Source: JACQLN01 sp049274895 (GTDB lineage: Bacteria > Patescibacteriota > Minisyncoccia > JACQLN01). From it: 64,000 nucleotides of DNA. The position numbers were made by a program, and so were the translations under genes. The stretch is taken from assembly GCA_049274895.1 (NCBI GenBank), contig JBASTM010000011.1, forward strand, positions 1-64,000, in the 5' to 3' direction. The stretch's first letter is position 1, and every line of letters starts with the position of its first letter. Shown here piece after piece: positions 1 through 7,530 of the stretch. The notes below the pieces were generated by a model. That model did not search any database. It saw nothing but the letters and a program-made list of their open reading frames with translations, and was not told where the DNA came from.

Positions 1-297
1 GCCTTCGCCGTCACCGTCGTCTTCGCCGCCGTCACCGCCGCCGCCTTCGCCGCCGTCGCCGCCGCCGTCGCCGCCTTCGCCATCGACATCTTCGCCAAAA
101 AGGAAAATATCCCTTACTGGCGGGTGATGACAGTGCTCTTGGGCGAGGCCGGAGCGATTCTCGGCTGGATGCTGATCTGGACGCACTCACTGCCGCTCGC
201 AGCCGGCACGCTTCTAGCCGGAGTCGGCGTCATGGCTCTGGCGGCCTTTGCAGGCGTACCGGAGCCGGAGAACAAGACGGTTGCCGTTGGGCAGTAA
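1..297 (+). CDS. C-terminal part of a low-complexity membrane protein
   Basis: Frame 1 is open from the window edge to a TAA at 295-297, giving 98 residues of a protein whose start lies outside the window. Residues 1-27 are almost only Ala, Val, Phe and Thr and are encoded by a run of GNC-type triplets. A short charged stretch follows (IDIFAKKENIPYW), then two hydrophobic segments at about residues 43-59 and 64-84 that look membrane-spanning, and a hydrophilic tail. I do not recognise the family. A strong terminator-like hairpin directly after the stop supports this strand. Base composition is clearly more GC-rich than the rest of the window, which may reflect the triplet run. Confidence 0.6.
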   Translation, partial: AFAVTVVFAAVTAAAFAAVAAAVAAFAIDIFAKKENIPYWRVMTVLLGEAGAILGWMLIWTHSLPLAAGTLLAGVGVMALAAFAGVPEPENKTVAVGQ

Positions 298-337
298 ACA
301 ACTGCCATGCGCCTTGCCGGCTTCAACGAGTTCCACA

Positions 338-371
338 CCGCCCCGACTAACACGTCGGGGCGGATTTTTCT
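338..371 (+). terminator. Rho-independent terminator after the edge CDS
   Basis: A 10-bp perfect stem (338-347 with 354-363, CCGCCCCGAC) with a 6-base loop is followed by ATTTTTCT. It lies about 40 bases after the stop at 297. Confidence 0.8.
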
Positions 372-382
372 ATTCCAGGAAA

Positions 383-416
383 CCCCCAGACGTCGGACGT
401 CTGGGGGGATTTTATT
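383..416 (+). terminator. Second terminator-like hairpin
   Basis: Perfect 11-bp stem (383-393 with 397-407, CCCCCAGACGT) with a 3-base loop, followed by GATTTTATTT. It stands in tandem with the terminator at 338-371. Confidence 0.65.
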
Positions 417-422
417 TGCGAA

Positions 423-468
423 AAACGAAGGGCGGTCCTTCGTTTGACTACGGGGCGATACCCCGTAG
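423..468. repeat. Two further hairpins in the intergenic array
   Basis: Two adjacent perfect inverted repeats: 423-431 with 437-445 (AAACGAAGG) and 448-455 with 461-468 (CTACGGGG). With the two preceding stems they give four hairpins in 131 bases. Apart from these, the stretch 298-598 shows no credible gene. Confidence 0.6.
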
Positions 469-598
469 TAGAACTTTGCCAGTTGCTTTAGGATTAAACC
501 GATTTTGATTGTTGATGTGGTCAGTAACAACTGGCAATGAGAACGACGGAAATCGACTTACCTAAGCGCAACTCAAAGGTTTAATTAGGCAAAGTCCA

Positions 599-1144
599 CT
601 ACGGGGCTATACAATAAGTGAGATCGTCGCAGTTGACGCCGTAGACCGTGCCGTCGGTGTCGGTAAGCAAAGCCGAGTTGTTGGCTTCCAGCAAGGAACC
701 CAGAACGTATTTTTGCGGATTGGAATCGTTATTGACGCCGTAGGTGTAACCGCCGCCGCTGGGATCCCCCGGCATAGCGGTAATGTAAGTGACGCCCCCG
801 CAAGCGAGCGCCGAGCCCGCCACGGGAAAGGTGGAAGCGGGAATGTACTTGCCTATTTCGTTGTAACAAAATTCCAGCGCCAAGGCGATTTGCCTAACAT
901 CAGCCAGGCGCCGGGCGTCGCGGGCTTTGACTCGAGCGGAATTCAAAGACACTAAAGCTATCGAAGCCAAAATACCGATGATGGTGATAACCACCAAGAG
1001 TTCAACCAGGGTAAAACCGGCACGTGAATAGCGCTCGCTCAGCCGACCAAAGCGTCGGCTTCGCGAAACACGAAAGCGCCCACACGAATTTACATTCGCG
1101 TCATTCGAGCGCATTCGTGTATTGGTATCGCGCTTATTCATCAA
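599..1144 (-). CDS. Type IV pilin-like protein (prepilin) 1
   Basis: The class III signal AGFTLVELLVV at residues 42-52 marks a type IV pilin or pseudopilin: the prepilin peptidase would cut after Gly43 and methylate Phe44. The next 20 or so hydrophobic residues are the assembly helix, followed by the common NSARVKARDARRLADV segment. The C-terminal part contains three or four Cys and ends in a globular domain of about 100 residues. The leader is odd: 43 residues, where 6-20 is usual. Its 5' coding part lies in a dispersed intergenic repeat (1069-1140), so the true start may be downstream (for example Met11) or the leader was extended by repeat insertion. It begins 4 bp after the stop of the second pilin and is last in the pilus operon. 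Confidence 0.9.
   Translation of the reverse strand: MMNKRDTNTRMRSNDANVNSCGRFRVSRSRRFGRLSERYSRAGFTLVELLVVITIIGILASIALVSLNSARVKARDARRLADVRQIALALEFCYNEIGKYIPASTFPVAGSALACGGVTYITAMPGDPSGGGYTYGVNNDSNPQKYVLGSLLEANNSALLTDTDGTVYGVNCDDLTYCIAP
1069..1140. repeat. Dispersed ACGAAT/ATTCGT repeat, copy 1 (inside pilin 5' end)
   Basis: Contains ACACGAATTTAC and, shared with copy 3 at 4120-4190, the block CGCGTCATTCGAG followed by GCATTCGT and TATTGGT. Here it overlaps the leader-encoding part of the pilin gene at 599-1144. Confidence 0.65.
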
Positions 1145-1147
1145 AAA

Positions 1148-1657
1148 CTACGGTTTTATGTCGTACAAAGGATCGGTGCCGGCAAAATCGGTGCTGCCGG
1201 TGCAGCCGGTGCCGGCCGCGGCGTCAGCATCATTGGTTAAAGCCGTGTTATTGGCGTTTTCCAAAGTGGCACCAATGTGATAGCTGGAGCAAGTGTCGCC
1301 CGAACCCAAAGCGGCATAAGAATAGTTAGCGCCGGTTTGAGGATCTTTGGGCATCGCACTCATAAAGCCGCCCGAGACCAAAAGAGCCAGCGATGTGGCC
1401 GCGTCGGTTAAACTGGGGTAATCCAAACCGGTATCGGCCGCGGCGCCGTCACGACCTTGATTGGAATCGTAATAACTTTCCAAAGCCAAAGATATCTGAT
1501 GCAGGTCGGCTATCCGGCGGGCGTCGCGGGCTTTGGAACGCGCGCTGTTTAACGAAACTAACACCACCGAAGCCAAAATGCCGATGATGGCAATAACCAC
1601 CAACAATTCCACTAAGGTAAAGCCCAGACCTTTGTTTAATCTGATTGATTTAGACAT
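1148..1657 (-). CDS. Type IV pilin-like protein (prepilin) 2
   Basis: This 169-residue prepilin has a normal short leader of 12 residues (MSKSIRLNKGLG), then FTLVELLVVIAIIGILASVV. Cleavage is expected between Gly12 and Phe13. The N-terminal helix continues into the same NSARSKARDARRIADL segment as its neighbour at 599-1144, so the two are paralogs. The soluble part has two Cys (CSSYHIG and GCTGSTD) that could form the D-loop disulfide of pilins. It follows pilC in the same direction after a 159-bp gap that contains a repeat and a possible promoter, so it may be expressed more strongly than the assembly genes upstream. Which of the two pilins is the major subunit cannot be told from the sequence. 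Confidence 0.93.
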   Translation of the reverse strand: MSKSIRLNKGLGFTLVELLVVIAIIGILASVVLVSLNSARSKARDARRIADLHQISLALESYYDSNQGRDGAAADTGLDYPSLTDAATSLALLVSGGFMSAMPKDPQTGANYSYAALGSGDTCSSYHIGATLENANNTALTNDADAAAGTGCTGSTDFAGTDPLYDIKP

Positions 1658-1666
1658 TGTTGTACT

Positions 1667-1696
1667 TATATAATTTAATATTTAATAAATTGTTAA
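1667..1696 (-). promoter_or_regulatory. Possible promoter for the pilin genes
   Basis: On the minus strand TTAACA (1691-1696) and TATATA (1667-1672) are separated by 18 bases. The predicted transcription start would fall within a few bases of the pilin ATG at 1657, giving an almost leaderless mRNA. The region is very AT-rich, so this may be chance. Confidence 0.35.
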
Positions 1697-1740
1697 TTTG
1701 TTTTGTTGTAACTCTAAAAAACGACCTTTGCCAATATCCC

Positions 1741-1816
1741 TTTACGAAGTACGAAAAAACACGAACTTACGAACCAAAAAACCTTCGTATATTCGTACCT
1801 ACTGGTACTTCGTAAA
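1741..1816. repeat. Dispersed ACGAAT/ATTCGT repeat, copy 2
   Basis: Ends form a perfect 12-bp inverted repeat (TTTACGAAGTAC at 1741-1752 and its complement at 1805-1816). The interior has ACGAACTTACGAAC and TTCGTATATTCGTAC. It fills the gap after pilC. Confidence 0.7.
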
Positions 1817-3025
1817 CTACAGTCCGCTGCTTAGATTATATATCGGAAGCAATATGGCTGCAACTAACACCCCGGCCGCCCCGCCCAGAATAAGTATCAA
1901 AACCGGCTGGATGAGCGAGGTTAAGTTCTCCATTATGTTATCCACATCCTTCTGGAAAAAAACCGCTACTTTGCTCAACAGCACATCCAAACGGCCGGTC
2001 TGCTCGCCGATCATAATCATCTGGGCCACCATCGGCGGCACGCTGGGGCTTGAAGCAAAAACGGAATTGATGGTGCTGCCGCGCCTGACCTCCTCGCGGG
2101 CTTTTAAGATTATGGCTTTGTAGACGGCATTGCCCACCACGTCGGCGGTTATGGTCAAAGACTGGATGATGGGAATGCCGCCTTTTATAAGCGTGCCCAA
2201 GTTTTCGGAAAAGCGCGCCAAATATATCTTCTTAAAGATATTCCCAAAAATAGGCAGTTTGAGTTTTATTTTGTCCCAGTAATCCCGCCCGACTTGGGTT
2301 TTAAGGGCGTACACTCCGGAAAACGCGATGCCGCCCATAGCCAAAATTCCCAACCACCAGCTTCCCCTCAAAAAATCGCTTAGGGCTATGATCAATTTGG
2401 TCAGCACCGGCAGTTCCTGGCCGGATTCTTCCAAAACGCTGGTCAGCTGGGGCACCACAAAAATCATCATCGCCGCGCCCACCGCCACCAAAGCCGAGAT
2501 GATAAAAATGGGATAGGTCAGAGCGCCTTTTACTTTTTTATTAAGATCGTAAGAACGCTCCTCGTGGTCGGCCAGATAGTTTAGAACTTCCTGCAGACGG
2601 CCCGAGGCCTCGCCGGCCCGCACCACCGAAACATAAAAAAAAGAAAAAACTTTGTTAAACTTTTCCAAAGATTGGGACAGGGCCGTGCCGGAATCCACAT
2701 CGCCGGCCACTTCCATAACTATTTTTTTTAAGGCCGGGGGCGATTGTTCGGCCAAGGTGCGCAAAGCCGCCACCAAAGGCACTTGGGCGTCAAACAGCAC
2801 CGCCAGCTGTCGAGAAAAGATAACAATATCCTGGCTTTTTACTTTATTGAAAAAAGGCAGCTCGCCGCCTAAACTTAAGGCAAAACCTTTTTTCCCTACG
2901 GCGATTTCCAAAATCACCAGGCCGTAGCGATGCAAAGATTCCACCGCCGCATCTTGGTTGGGCGCTTCCACGGTTCCAGTTTGGATGGCACCTGCAGCGG
3001 TGCGGGCCTGGTAATTGAATTTCAT
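1817..3025 (-). CDS. pilC: Type IV pilus inner-membrane platform protein PilC
   Basis: A 402-residue protein of the T2SSF/PilC family, the usual length for this family. It is the polytopic inner-membrane platform on which the PilB and PilT motors act. The N-terminal 60 residues (YQARTAAGAIQTGTVEAPNQ) form the typical small cytoplasmic segment. Two T2SSF repeats follow, each with FSRQLAVLFDAQVPLVAAL-type and LIKGGIPIIQSL-type signatures, and three strongly hydrophobic segments (about 170-195, 220-240 and 370-395). It lies 9 bp after pilT and in the same direction as the rest of the pilus operon. Confidence 0.96.
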   Translation of the reverse strand: MKFNYQARTAAGAIQTGTVEAPNQDAAVESLHRYGLVILEIAVGKKGFALSLGGELPFFNKVKSQDIVIFSRQLAVLFDAQVPLVAALRTLAEQSPPALKKIVMEVAGDVDSGTALSQSLEKFNKVFSFFYVSVVRAGEASGRLQEVLNYLADHEERSYDLNKKVKGALTYPIFIISALVAVGAAMMIFVVPQLTSVLEESGQELPVLTKLIIALSDFLRGSWWLGILAMGGIAFSGVYALKTQVGRDYWDKIKLKLPIFGNIFKKIYLARFSENLGTLIKGGIPIIQSLTITADVVGNAVYKAIILKAREEVRRGSTINSVFASSPSVPPMVAQMIMIGEQTGRLDVLLSKVAVFFQKDVDNIMENLTSLIQPVLILILGGAAGVLVAAILLPIYNLSSGL

Positions 3026-3033
3026 TGTTGCTT

Positions 3034-4116
3034 TTAGTGAGACAGTAATGACGACAACTCCGAAGGGTTAAGCGAATAGATCTCGGCGTTTTCCAGTGAG
3101 ATCTGGCCTTGGCGGACCAGCTCCGAAAGCGATTTGTTTAAGGAAATCATACCCTTGTCGGTGCTGGTTTCTATGACCAGATCCAATTGGTGTATTTTGT
3201 TTTCCCGAATAAGATTGCGGACGGCATAGTTGGCAATCAACACCTCCACGGCCGCCACCAAGCCGCCGTCTACCCGGGGCACCAAGCGCTGGGACACCAC
3301 GCCCAAAAGGGCTCCGGCCAGTTGGAGGCGTATTTGAGATTGCTGCTCCGGCGGGAAGCTGTCGATGATGCGGTCTATGGTTTGGGCAGCGGAATTGGTG
3401 TGCAGGGTGGCAAAAATCAAATGCCCGGTTTCGGCCGCGGTGACGGCGGTGGAAATAGTTTCCAAATCGCGCATCTCGCCCAACATCACCACGTCGGCAT
3501 CCTGCCTAAAGACCGATCGCAACGCTTTGCGGAAACTTAAAGTGTCGGAACCGACTTCGCGCTGTTCTATTATGGCCTTGTCCGGCACAAACAGATACTC
3601 AATCGGGTCTTCTATGGTAACAATGTGATCGCCGCGTTTATGGTTTATCTCATCCACCAGCGCCGCTAAAGTCGTGGACTTGCCGTGGCCGGTCGGCCCG
3701 GAAATTATGACAAATCCTTGACTGGGCCGGGTAAACTCGCGTAAAACCTGCGGCAAGCCCAATTCTTCTAAAGTTCTGATTTTATGAGAAATAAGCCGCA
3801 AAGCGCCTGAAATATAACCCCGCTGAAGGTAGATATTGGTCCTAAAGCGGACCTTATCCTTAAAACTGAAAGCAAAATCAATTTCCTTGTTTTTTTGGAA
3901 AAACTCCTGCTTTTCGGTGTCCATCAGCGCCAAACACAAACCGGCCGATGATTCAGGCGTAATCATCGGCCGCTGGGTCAACTGGACCAGCTCACCGTCG
4001 ATGCGCAAAGTGGGATGACGGCCCGGAGCGATATGCAAGTCGGAAGCCCCTTGTTCGGCGGCCAGCAGTAAAAGATCTTCTATTTCCCGCTGGTAATTGT
4101 TCATAAAAAGCGACAC
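3034..4116 (-). CDS. pilT: Twitching motility retraction ATPase PilT
   Basis: A 360-residue hexameric ATPase that powers pilus retraction. Seen in order: the N-terminal ASDLHIAPGRHPTLRIDG segment, Walker A GPTGHGKSTT at about 140-149, the Asp box TIEDPIEYLF, Walker B-type DVVMLGEMRD and the His box ATLHTNSAAQTIDRI. The motif AGALLGVVSQRLVPR near residue 280 is typical of PilT rather than PilB, and there is no tetracysteine zinc site. The start at Met1 is used; Met5 is a possible alternative. A dispersed repeat fills the gap between this gene and the response regulator upstream. Confidence 0.95.
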   Translation of the reverse strand: MSLFMNNYQREIEDLLLLAAEQGASDLHIAPGRHPTLRIDGELVQLTQRPMITPESSAGLCLALMDTEKQEFFQKNKEIDFAFSFKDKVRFRTNIYLQRGYISGALRLISHKIRTLEELGLPQVLREFTRPSQGFVIISGPTGHGKSTTLAALVDEINHKRGDHIVTIEDPIEYLFVPDKAIIEQREVGSDTLSFRKALRSVFRQDADVVMLGEMRDLETISTAVTAAETGHLIFATLHTNSAAQTIDRIIDSFPPEQQSQIRLQLAGALLGVVSQRLVPRVDGGLVAAVEVLIANYAVRNLIRENKIHQLDLVIETSTDKGMISLNKSLSELVRQGQISLENAEIYSLNPSELSSLLSH

Positions 4117-4119
4117 TAA

Positions 4120-4190
4120 TTACTAATGACACACGAATTTACGAATGAATTTTATTCGCGTCATTCGAGTGCATTCGTATATTGGTGCCG
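4120..4190. repeat. Dispersed ACGAAT/ATTCGT repeat, copy 3
   Basis: Contains CACACGAATTTACGAATG, ATTCGCGTCATTCGAG and GCATTCGTATATTGGTGCC. Closest to copy 1. It occupies the whole gap between pilT and the response regulator. Confidence 0.7.
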
Positions 4191-4559
4191 CTACTTTAAA
4201 ATTTCTTTAACTTTGGCCACCACCTCCGTCGGCGTAAAATGGGCTTTGATAATGTAACTTTGCGCCCCCAGTTCTAAACCGCGCTTAACATCGCTGTCCA
4301 AACCGAGATTGGTCAATAAAATTACCGGAATTTTAGCCGTTTGGCCGTCGGATTTTAGGATTTTTAAAACCTCAAAACCGTCTTTTTTGGGCAGGACAAT
4401 ATCCAACAGCACCAAATCCGGCATCAGCTCTTTAGCTTTAGCCAAGCCCATCTCGCCGTCCTGCGCCACCACCACGTCAAAACCCACCTCCTTAAACTTG
4501 GTGGAATACATGTCCAGCAAAAACGGATCGTCCTCCACTAATAATATTTTGTAAGCCAT
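4191..4559 (-). CDS. Single-domain CheY-like response regulator
   Basis: A 122-residue stand-alone receiver domain with no output domain. The acidic pair is at residues 10-11 (VEDDP), the phosphoacceptor is Asp53 in LLDIVLPKKDG, the switch Thr is Thr83 (LLTNLG), and the conserved Lys is Lys105 (YIIKAHF). It sits between pilB and pilT, so it probably modulates pilus motor activity as CheY/PilG-type proteins do; this is inference. No histidine kinase is present in the window. The region directly upstream of the ATG is copy A of the upstream repeat family, which also precedes pilB, pilN and fusA. Confidence 0.92.
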   Translation of the reverse strand: MAYKILLVEDDPFLLDMYSTKFKEVGFDVVVAQDGEMGLAKAKELMPDLVLLDIVLPKKDGFEVLKILKSDGQTAKIPVILLTNLGLDSDVKRGLELGAQSYIIKAHFTPTEVVAKVKEILK

Positions 4560-4690
4560 GCCAATTTTATCTATGAGTGAAGCGAATAGCTATTAAATTG
4601 AGCATCCAGCACCTTTTGGAAGTTAAATATTTTACCTTGAAAAGGTGCTGGATAAGGTTTGCCAGTTAAATTTTATTCGCTCCGCTCCAA
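4560..4690 (-). repeat. Start-proximal repeat element, copy A
   Basis: On the minus strand it ends in AAAATTGGC immediately before the response regulator ATG. It has a small hairpin (CTATTCGCTTCACTCATAG region) and a 14-bp inverted repeat ATCCAGCACCTTTT (4604-4617) / AAAAGGTGCTGGAT (4640-4653). It shares long blocks with copy B at 6441-6540 and shorter ones with copies C and D. Confidence 0.75.
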
Positions 4691-4706
4691 AATTTAGGTC
4701 AAGCCC

Positions 4707-6440
4707 TTATTCCTCCACTACCCTCAATACTTCTTCTATAGACACCAAGCCCACCAGCGCTTTCATTATACCATCCTGTTTCATAGTAATCATCCCCTGC
4801 CGCTGGGCTTCTGCGGCAATGGCAATTTCGGATATGGCCGAGCTTAAAATAATCTTTTCCAAACTGGGCGTCATTTCAAATATCTCAAAAATGCCCACTC
4901 GGCCTTTGGTGCCCTTAAAACCGCAAGCGGCGCAGCCCGGCGCCTCAAAAATCTGCCAGGGCTTTTTAAGACCGTATTTTTGCTGTTCGGATTCCGGCAT
5001 ATCTTTAAGAGCATCACTGACTATTTTTGAAAACTTGTCGGGCAGGGGCACTGGCTTGAAACATTCTTTGCACATTTTCTTTATCAATCTTTGAGCCATC
5101 CCGGCCACCAAAGTGGAAGGTATCAGGAAAGGATCTATATCCATATCCGCCAAGCGCGGAATAATGCCCAGGGAATCGTTGGTGTGCAATGTAGAAAAAA
5201 CCAAATGCCCGGTCAGCGCGGCGTGGGTGGCCAGGCCCGCGGTTTCTTTGTCTCGGATTTCACCCACCATGATAATATTCGGGTCCTGGCGCAAAATACT
5301 GCGCAAGCCCGAAGCAAAAGTAAAGCCGATTTCCGGATGTATCTGGGATTGGTTTACGCCCGAAATGTAATATTCCAAAGGGTCTTCTAAAGTGATGATG
5401 TTGACGCCCTCTTTATTTAAAAAATTAAGCGTGGTGTAAAGCGTGGTAGATTTGCCCGAGCCGGTGGGGCCGGTGATCAGCACGATACCGTAAGGATTTT
5501 TTATGGATCTTTCATAGGTTTCCATATTTCTGCCTATTAAACCCAAATCAGCGAAGGTGCCCACGCCCACCGTGGGATCCAAAATTCTCAAGGCAATCTT
5601 TTCGCCAAAGGCGGTCGGCAGGGTTGACACCCTAAAATCAATTTTGCCGGAGCCGATCTTGGTGCTAAACCGGCCGTCTTGGGGCATGCGCGTCTCGTCA
5701 ATTTTAAGATTAGAAAGGACTTTGATGCGGCTGATGATGGCGTTATGCGCCTCGCGCGGCAGAATGATGGAAGAATGCAGAGTGCCGTCTAATCTAAACC
5801 GGACGCGGGTTTCGTTTTCCAAAGGCTCAATATGGATATCGGAGGCCTTGCCTTCCACGGCGTGGCGCAGAATGACCGCCACCACCTTGGTAATGGGCGC
5901 TTCGGCGGTTATCTGTTCGACTTTCTCTGTGCGAGACTCGGCCACCGGCCCAACCTCCGAAACAAATTCCTGCTCCAATTCCTCCAAAGCACTGGTAACC
6001 TCCCGCCCCAAGTTGCGGTACTGCCGGGCCACAGCGTCAAAATCAGTGGCCGAGATAATATTGATTTTAGGTACAAAATTATTCTTAATGGCAATAAATT
6101 TAAGCGCTTCACTGGCCTCAACATCTTCAGGGTTGACCATACCAATGGTAAGTTCATTGCTATTTTTTTCCACCGGCAGGATTTTGTAGTGTAAAACCGC
6201 ATCCTCCGGAATTTCCTGAAGCACCTCGGCCGGTATATTTTTATCAGCTAGATCAAGATAGGGCAGGCCCAAAATGGCGCTCTTGGCGCGCAAGATATCC
6301 AAAGGGTTCACCCAATTGCGCTTTACCAATTCTGTCTCCAGGCCCGCCGCGTCGGCCGAAACCTGGAGAGACAGACTTTTGATCTGGCTTTCCTTCAACA
6401 AACCATTGTCTATTAAGTAAGCGAGTAATTTTTCTACCAT
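4707..6440 (-). CDS. pilB: Type IV pilus extension ATPase PilB
   Basis: A 577-residue GspE/PilB-family assembly ATPase. Residues 1-140 form the MshEN-like N-terminal domain, followed by a charged linker. The ATPase core has Walker A GPTGSGKSTT (324-333), Asp box TLEDPLEYYISG, Walker B IIMVGEIRD and His box STLHTNDSLGIIPRL. Two CxxC pairs (MCKEC and GCAACGF) form the zinc-binding tetracysteine site that marks PilB/GspE and is absent from PilT. It drives pilus polymerisation on the PilC platform. It is separated from the small membrane protein upstream by copy B of the start-proximal repeat. Confidence 0.96.
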   Translation of the reverse strand: MVEKLLAYLIDNGLLKESQIKSLSLQVSADAAGLETELVKRNWVNPLDILRAKSAILGLPYLDLADKNIPAEVLQEIPEDAVLHYKILPVEKNSNELTIGMVNPEDVEASEALKFIAIKNNFVPKINIISATDFDAVARQYRNLGREVTSALEELEQEFVSEVGPVAESRTEKVEQITAEAPITKVVAVILRHAVEGKASDIHIEPLENETRVRFRLDGTLHSSIILPREAHNAIISRIKVLSNLKIDETRMPQDGRFSTKIGSGKIDFRVSTLPTAFGEKIALRILDPTVGVGTFADLGLIGRNMETYERSIKNPYGIVLITGPTGSGKSTTLYTTLNFLNKEGVNIITLEDPLEYYISGVNQSQIHPEIGFTFASGLRSILRQDPNIIMVGEIRDKETAGLATHAALTGHLVFSTLHTNDSLGIIPRLADMDIDPFLIPSTLVAGMAQRLIKKMCKECFKPVPLPDKFSKIVSDALKDMPESEQQKYGLKKPWQIFEAPGCAACGFKGTKGRVGIFEIFEMTPSLEKIILSSAISEIAIAAEAQRQGMITMKQDGIMKALVGLVSIEEVLRVVEE

Positions 6441-6545
6441 GCCAATTTTATCTATGAGCGAAGCGAATAGCTATTAAATTGAGCACCCAGCACCTTTTCA
6501 AGGTAAAGATATTTATACATCTAAAAGGTGCTGGGTAAGGTTTGG
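6441..6545 (-). repeat. Start-proximal repeat element, copy B
   Basis: Near-duplicate of copy A. It has AAAATTGGC directly before the pilB ATG, GCGAAGCGAATAGCTATTAAATTG within it, and a perfect inverted repeat ACCCAGCACCTTTT (6486-6499) / AAAAGGTGCTGGGT (6522-6535). Confidence 0.75.
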
Positions 6546-6556
6546 CCGCCAAGCGC

Positions 6557-6844
6557 TTAATCCGAAAAAGGATTATTTTTGCCGGTGGTCTCGGTTTTTA
6601 GGGGCAGGCCCGGCGGGGGCAGCAGATCTCTAAAACGCTCGTCTTCCAAAATTTTTACCTTGAGATCGGAGATTTGATTGTTGCTGGCCGTTGTTGGGTT
6701 CGCCGGCGGCAAGGCGGTGCTGGGCAGGGCGCTTTTCTTAAAAATACCAAAATAGACAATAGCCGCGCTGGTTAAAACCAGCACAATAAACACTGTTAAA
6801 AACAACCGCTTACGTTTGATTTCTTTGGTAGCTACGACAGGCAT
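6557..6844 (-). CDS. Small single-pass membrane protein in pilus operon
   Basis: A 95-residue protein with a basic N-terminus (KEIKRKR), one membrane segment at about residues 13-33 (LFLTVFIVLVLTSAAIVYFG), a Pro/Thr/Ala-rich linker, and a C-terminal tail with the segment FRDLLPPPGLPL and a final NNPF. It lies between pilO and pilB, where PilP lies in many pilus operons, and the tail could play a docking role. There is no clear sequence match to PilP, so a function is not assigned. Confidence 0.8.
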   Translation of the reverse strand: MPVVATKEIKRKRLFLTVFIVLVLTSAAIVYFGIFKKSALPSTALPPANPTTASNNQISDLKVKILEDERFRDLLPPPGLPLKTETTGKNNPFSD

Positions 6845-6930
6845 GCTTTTACGAAATACGAATACTTACGAATTTACGAATGGGATTGGAATTTTATTAG
6901 TATATTCGTATCCATTCGTAATTCGTAAAT
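6845..6930. repeat. Dispersed ACGAAT/ATTCGT repeat, copy 4
   Basis: Imperfect inverted repeat: TTTACGAAATACGAATAC plus TTACGAATTTACGAATGG on the left, and GTATATTCGTATCC plus ATTCGTAATTCGTAAA on the right. It fills the gap between pilO and the small membrane protein. Confidence 0.75.
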
Positions 6931-7530
6931 CTACTTTTTAAGTACATACGTTTTCATACTAACACTGTAATCAATGATCGGGTCCACATCGACAACCAAT
7001 TCGCCTTCGGATGTTTTCTTTTGGGCCACCGCAAAAGAAATCTTGGTAACATCCAGCAGACGCAAACTTTTTTCCACCGCGCCCAGCCAATTCTTAAAAG
7101 AGCCGTAATTGCCGGAGGCGCTAACTCCCACCGTCAAGGTTTTTATCATTTCTTTGCTGGCGGCAACAACAGCTCGCGAATTGGGAGTCCGGGCGCTGGT
7201 ATCCTCCGGAGCTGACTCCACAATAACCCTCACCAAATTCAAACCGTTTTGAGCCGCCAGATTTTCCATAATACTGATCATCTCCGGCTTAAACTCTAAA
7301 GATGGCACCGCCTGCTCCAACCTTTCCACGTTGCTTTTTTGTGAATCCAAAACCTGATTGACGGCATTGAGCTTGTCTATAACCTGGCGTTCCAATTCTA
7401 TGGATTTTTTCTTTAAGGCCGCCTCTTGCCTTAGCGCCGCCACACCCGACCAGCTGGGGAGTACCACCAGCCAGACCAGCGCCACCAAGCCGGCCGCCAC
7501 TAAAATATTTATGATGAACTTGCTCGACAT
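6931..7530 (-). CDS. pilO: Pilus assembly protein PilO-like
   Basis: A 199-residue bitopic protein with one N-terminal membrane segment (about residues 6-25), then a coiled-coil-like stretch rich in Lys, Glu and Leu (residues 34-75), then an alpha/beta domain containing TVGVSASGNYGSFKNWLGAV. This last segment resembles the ferredoxin-like core of PilO (V.G.Y..L..FL..LE.). PilO pairs with PilN in the periplasm-facing alignment complex. The start codon overlaps the end of pilN by one base, which fits a heterodimer made from coupled genes. Sequence identity is low in this family, so the name rests on topology, the core motif and gene order. Confidence 0.82.
   Translation of the reverse strand: MSSKFIINILVAAGLVALVWLVVLPSWSGVAALRQEAALKKKSIELERQVIDKLNAVNQVLDSQKSNVERLEQAVPSLEFKPEMISIMENLAAQNGLNLVRVIVESAPEDTSARTPNSRAVVAASKEMIKTLTVGVSASGNYGSFKNWLGAVEKSLRLLDVTKISFAVAQKKTSEGELVVDVDPIIDYSVSMKTYVLKK

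Noticed and set aside
248..530. Frames across the hairpin cluster on both strands
   Set aside because: They cross four stem-loops, have unusual amino-acid content and overlap the partial membrane protein gene.
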